From Mytilus galloprovincialis (taxonomy: Eukaryota; Mollusca; Bivalvia; Mytilida; Mytilidae), in NCBI RefSeq assembly GCF_965363235.1, contig NC_134851.1:26900847-26964846 (forward strand): a stretch of 64,000 nt of DNA, in the 5' to 3' direction. Both the position numbers and the translations under genes were made by a program. The notes beneath the pieces were generated by a model that searched no databases, was not told where the DNA came from, and saw only the letters and a program-made list of their open reading frames with translations. Position 1 is the first letter of the stretch. Each line of letters begins with the position of its first letter. This document shows, in pieces, positions 49,201 through 55,200 of the stretch.

Positions 49201-52200
49201 TTATCCCATTTTTAAAATGCCTGTGCCAAGTCAGGAATACGACAGTTGTTGTCCATTCGTTTGGTGAGTTTTATCATTTTATTTTGCCATTTGATTAGGG
49301 ACTTTCCGTTTTGAATTTTCTTCGGAGTTCAGTATGTTTGTGTTTTTACTTTTTACAAAATTCATACATAAACGTGATTTTAAGTACTAATTTTCTGAAA
49401 TCTTCAAATGACCTTGAACAATGTCAGGATTTAAACTGTGCATGAATTCAATTCTTTAACACTGTACAATGCCAAAAACTTATGATAGATACTAACATCA
49501 ACATTAAGTGTTCAAAGGGCAACAGACAGTCCCAAATGAAAGACACCGTGTCCGTGCGTATAACTTAAAGTTGAAGTGGGTACAAAGGACAGCTTCATAT
49601 CTCTACTATAATCTTGTTTGAATTTTTTGCGTAACAAAAGTATCTAGATAGACAATAAAGTATATTATTTAAAATGGTTTACCCTCAGAATATATCAACA
49701 CAACATCCACATATCCAGCTGAGGAAACGCTAATTATCTTTGTCTCAAGTATTGTGTTTATAAACGAGTATAATACAAGTTGCATTTTTTCATCTGTTTG
49801 CATTTCGTCAACAAGTATATCTACACAAAGGACTATACTTCCGGATGAAGCACATACAAAATTTATTCCGTTTAATCCCTGATTGATTTCATCTCTAAGA
49901 GAGTTCAGGATGCTAACTGGTATGTCATTCATGTCACTCTCAGTTTGAAAAACTATTTGTACACGCAATTTATCATTACCTTAAAAAAACAATTTAAAAT
50001 TGATTAAAGAGAGCATTGATAGGCATTCAATAACTTTCAAAAAATCAATTAATGCATTCAAAATAAACAGTACATGTCACGATGTTCATTTGTATGTCAT
50101 TCTGTTCAAATAATGTGATTAAACATTGAATATCACGTTTTACATCTTTAACGAATCATTTAAGCCTCATACGTACTGATTATTCCATCATAACTAGTCA
50201 ATGTTTTCCATTTACAAGTTATCAAATGTTTTTTTTTGATATATCAAAGATGAATATTAGAAATATTGAAGATAAAGACCATGCAGGTAGCAAATTCCTA
50301 AATAGTATATTTTCGTGTTACATGCAATTGTTGAAAACCGTGCGGAGACTATTTTTGTAAACATCTATATCGTTTAGTCTCTGGTTTCAGATAGACAACA
50401 AGTACCAAATGGTTAAATAAAGGCAACAGTAGTAAACCGCTGTTCAAAACTCATTAATCGATTGAGAAAAAAACAAATCCGGGTTACAAACTTAAACTGA
50501 GGGAAACGCATCAAATATAAGAGGAGAACAACGACCCAACAGAAACACAACCTTGAAATGTAACATCCAGAGAAACGAACTATAATATAACAATGACCAT
50601 TTTCCTGACTTGGTACAGGACATTTTAAGAATAAAAAGGGGAGGGAGGGCTCAACCTGGTTTGGTGGCTGCCCAACCTCCAGCTTTTGTGAGAGAAAACA
50701 CATGTTCGGTGTATTACCCATACTTCAATTAACGCTAAAGTACCCCGGGGAGAGTTTTGATATTTTTGTTACAACATCTGTGCGAAAACGACCGTTTGTT
50801 TGAAAATTGTGTCACTGCTTAGTCATGTTAGTAGTCTTGTATATTTATAATGAAAAAAATGAGGCATCATATAATTCTCTTACAATATTCATATGAACAA
50901 AGAAGATGTGGTATTCTTGTCAATGAGAACTATCCACAAGAAACAGTCACCGTCCGGCCTTCAACAATGAACAAAGCCCATACCGCATAGTCAGCTATAA
51001 AAGGCCCCGACATAACAATGTAAAAGATTCAAACGAGAAAACTAACAGCCTAATGTATGTACAAATATTGAACGAAAAGCAAAATATGTAACACAAAACA
51101 AATGACAACGACCGAATTACAGGCTCCTGATTGGGACAGGCACATACATACAGTCATGTTCGGTCAAAATAATTAATGTGTTATGGTTTTACCCATGTTC
51201 GTTATCCTCTCGATGTCGTGTCAAAATTGTAGATATGGACGATACCAACTTCTTGTTAAATCATGGTATTGGACTTTGATATTTAGTACAGTTTATACTT
51301 ATCCTTTTTGTTGTTTTTCGAAATCAAAACCTTTTTTTAAAGACAATATGTGTTTTGACTCAGACAACTGAGCACACACCTCTCGCACAGTTAAGTAACC
51401 TTTTCCTTTTTTGTTTATATTACCCAAAAATCAAGGAACAGTGGTGAGTTCTGAGCATAAAGAATATAATATTTTACCTTCTAATTTTTCTTGCTTAATC
51501 ATCGTTCGCAGATTCATAAGATTTTTTTCAAAAGTGTCGCCCCAGTAGTATTTAACCGGCTTACTTTCGTAATGCACTATACAATAGAAAATTATAGTAA
51601 AATTTGTATTTAAAAAAAAAGAAAACAGTTATATTTGTACATTCTGTTAGATGGTTAGTAATACACATTTCAATTGAAATTTTCTATTGAAGCAAAAGAA
51701 ACATTTTTTATCACTATCATCGTATTGTATTATATTTCTTATTTAATATATAAAGAGTTTTTCTAAGCATGTTTTAAGATAAAAACTAATATAACAAATA
51801 AACTAGAGGCTCCAAGAAACCTATGTCGCTCATATAATTTGTTTATTTACAGTGGATCATGACATAATGCAACAGTTATACTTTTGCTCTTGTTTCAGAG
51901 TTACAAGTCAAAAGCTGCATTTTCCAACTATGTTCTATTTTAGACATGTCTGCAATATTGGTTAGCAGGAAGGGTTATTGGACACATTTTCAAAATCTTA
52001 ATAACTAGATAGATATAGGAAGATGTGGTTTGAGTGACAATGAGACAACTCTCTTTCCAAGTCACAAGTCACCATTATAAAAGTAAACCATTATAGATCA
52101 ATGAACGGTCCTCAACACGGAGTGTAGGCTCACACCGATCAGTAAGCTATATCAATTACCATTCAAACGGGAAAACCAACAATCTAAACTATATAAAAAA

Positions 52201-55200
52201 CGAGAAACGAGAAACACTAAGGAACCACATAAACAGACGACAACCACTGCACATCAGATTCCTGATTTAGACAGGTGCAAATAATTGCAGAGGTAAGCTT
52301 ATATGTGGCCAAGTTTCAATGCTCTTTAACTTTGTACTTGTTTGCCCATAACTATTTTGATATGAGCGTGACTGATGAGTCTTATATAGACGAAACGAGC
52401 GTCTGGCGTACTAAATTATAATCCTGATACCTTTGCATCTACGCTGGCCAAGGGTTATGATCCACTCCCGCTCTCTTCATAGCGGGAGTGGATCGTAACC
52501 CTTGGCTATCGAAGATGGTACCTTTGATAACTATTTCATTAAATTTGTCTCAGTTGTGTCAGGAGAAGACTTTTGTAAAAGATAACAAAACTTACGAAAA
52601 TTTGTTCAACATGTTCAATTTGACTTTGGAGGTCAATAACTCCTTTTGGGGTCAATTGAACATTTTGGTCATGTTGACTTGTTTGTAGATCTTACTTTAC
52701 CGAACATTATTGATGTTTAAAAATTATCTCTTAGAATTCAAAAATGTAAGACAGCAATTCATTTGAGGTAATCAATAAATTAAATAAAATGGTAACAGTC
52801 TTGTTTTATCCAAACTTGATAGAACGTTCTTTTATCTTATTAATGATATCATGGATAAACAAGGTAACATCTCCCAAAAAGTAGTATTAAATAAATTCAA
52901 AGAAAAATCAAACTGGATAGCAGAACTTTCTAAACTAAAATCTTCAATCAAAAGGGAAAAGAAAATCATGTTAAAATCAAATCAATCAATTTTAACTAAA
53001 GTTCAAATAGACAGAAATCTTAACTTCTAAGCAAAACACAAAGCCAAATCAATTTGCATTGAAAAATTAAAAGCTAAAGATATATATAATTATATCAATT
53101 GTATAGAAAGTGACACACCTATTGGCTTCATATAATGGAAAAAAAAAGCAATCTTAAGTCCTCAAATCATATTCACTATATATTAAACTTTACATTTCAC
53201 CAGTTAAACGATAACAAACTAAAAAAGTTTAGGTGGAAATTGATCAATTATATATATATATATTATATATAACCATGCAAGCAACTGCTTTATCAATGGA
53301 AAATAAGGACGGATAATCAGTGTCATATATATCACTAAGTAGACAAGTATACTCATTTTTCTTAAAGAGTGTGAACTTTTCCAAACATTTTGGATTAAAG
53401 TTCGGTAATTACTAGATAAAACAAAATAGGTACACATATTTTATCAATGCAAAATTAATATTTGGATACAAAGTTCATGACAGTTCATATTTTGATATAA
53501 ATGTGTTGTTAACAATTGTTTTATTTCTGGTTTACAAAAGTAATTATGCATTAGAGTTAAAACACTAGTACATAAAAATGTATATAATGTTTTTAAATTA
53601 GAATTCTTAGAACGGTATGAAAATAGTACACTCTTAGAAAGAAAATGTAGTAAATTTTTGAAAGATACATTTAAATATATATAATTCACCGCAATGTAAT
53701 TCAAAAGGAGAGGTGTATAAGTACTCATGGTTGAGTAGTTGTGTGACAGGGAGTGTTTGTGTGTGCAAGTTTTGTGACCAAGTTTTTGTGTAGGTATATG
53801 TGTGGGTCTCTGTTTATGTGAAAGTTAAGACATTATACTTGTAGAGCAATATTATGTTTCTCATTTATGTTTGATGTATAGTGTTTCTCTGTTTACACGA
53901 AACGATTGACATTACTTTATACGAAGTATCAACAAAAACTCATTCTTTCTCCATGTTTTTGATCAAGTAAACTTACCATGAGAATGTCATCAATGATTGA
54001 TAAATACCCATAATGCTTTAAGCTTTCAGTATTCCGTAGCGCGTACAAGTTATCGTTAAAGACAACAAATCAGTTATTGCACAATTGGTTGTTAACACAT
54101 ACCCTAAAAGGTACAAAGTAAAACACAAAAATACTGAATTCCGAGGAAAATTAAAAAAGAAAAGTCCAAAATAATCTATCCCAAATAGGTTTATCCCTCC
54201 CTATGTGTGAATACTCAAATGAACCAAGGGATTCACATGATAAACTTTTTATAAGATTCAAAAGTGGTCAATATAATATTACAATCTATGGAGTTTACAA
54301 AATCTGCATAGCGACAAATCTAATAAACATACGTTATATCTGTTTACGTTTTTCTACTTATTTTAATTGTATATCACGTGGTATAGATGTTTATTTTATA
54401 TCTACAACACGGGTATTCTATTAATTCATGTGTGTTGGAATATTCTTATCTTATTTGGTTAGTTTTAAATTTCATGAAATGAACTAAATTAATATTTAAA
54501 AAGTATCTATACTAATGTTCAAAATAATAACCAAAAACAACAAATCTGTTTAAAATAACTGTATCAGGGGAAGCAATCTAACAGCAATTTGTCTGATTCG
54601 TCTGAAAATTTCAGGACATATATCTGTTAACCTGATGAACATTTTTCATCTCTGTCAAATTTGCTCTAAATGCCTTAGTTTCAGAGATGAATGCAAAAAA
54701 CTACATTTTACCCGTATGTTCCATTTATAGCCATGGCAGCCATCTTGGTTAGTTGGTCCGGTCATCGGACACAGTTGTTAAACTTAATACCCTAATGATG
54801 ATTGTGGACAAGTTTGGTTAAATTAGGCCCAGTAGTTTCAGAGAGGAAGATTTTTGTAAAAGTTAACGAAGACGGAAGACGGCAACGGACGGACGACGAC
54901 GGACAACAGACGCCAAGTAATGATGAAAAGCTCTATGTGAACTAAAAACGAAATTCCAAGGAAAATTATAAGAAAAAACAATTAAAAGGCAAAATTAAAA
55001 GCTCCAGCACACCAAAGAAATGGAAAACAACGATCATATTCCTGAGTTGGTACAGGCATTTCATGATGTAGAAAATGGTTAATTGTGGTTTTATAGCTAT
55101 CTTAACGCGTAAGTGTATGACAGCCATATGACAATCCATGGTATTGAAAACAAAAGGTAAAAATGTAAAAAACTAAAGGACAAGAGCTGTCAGCATTGTG

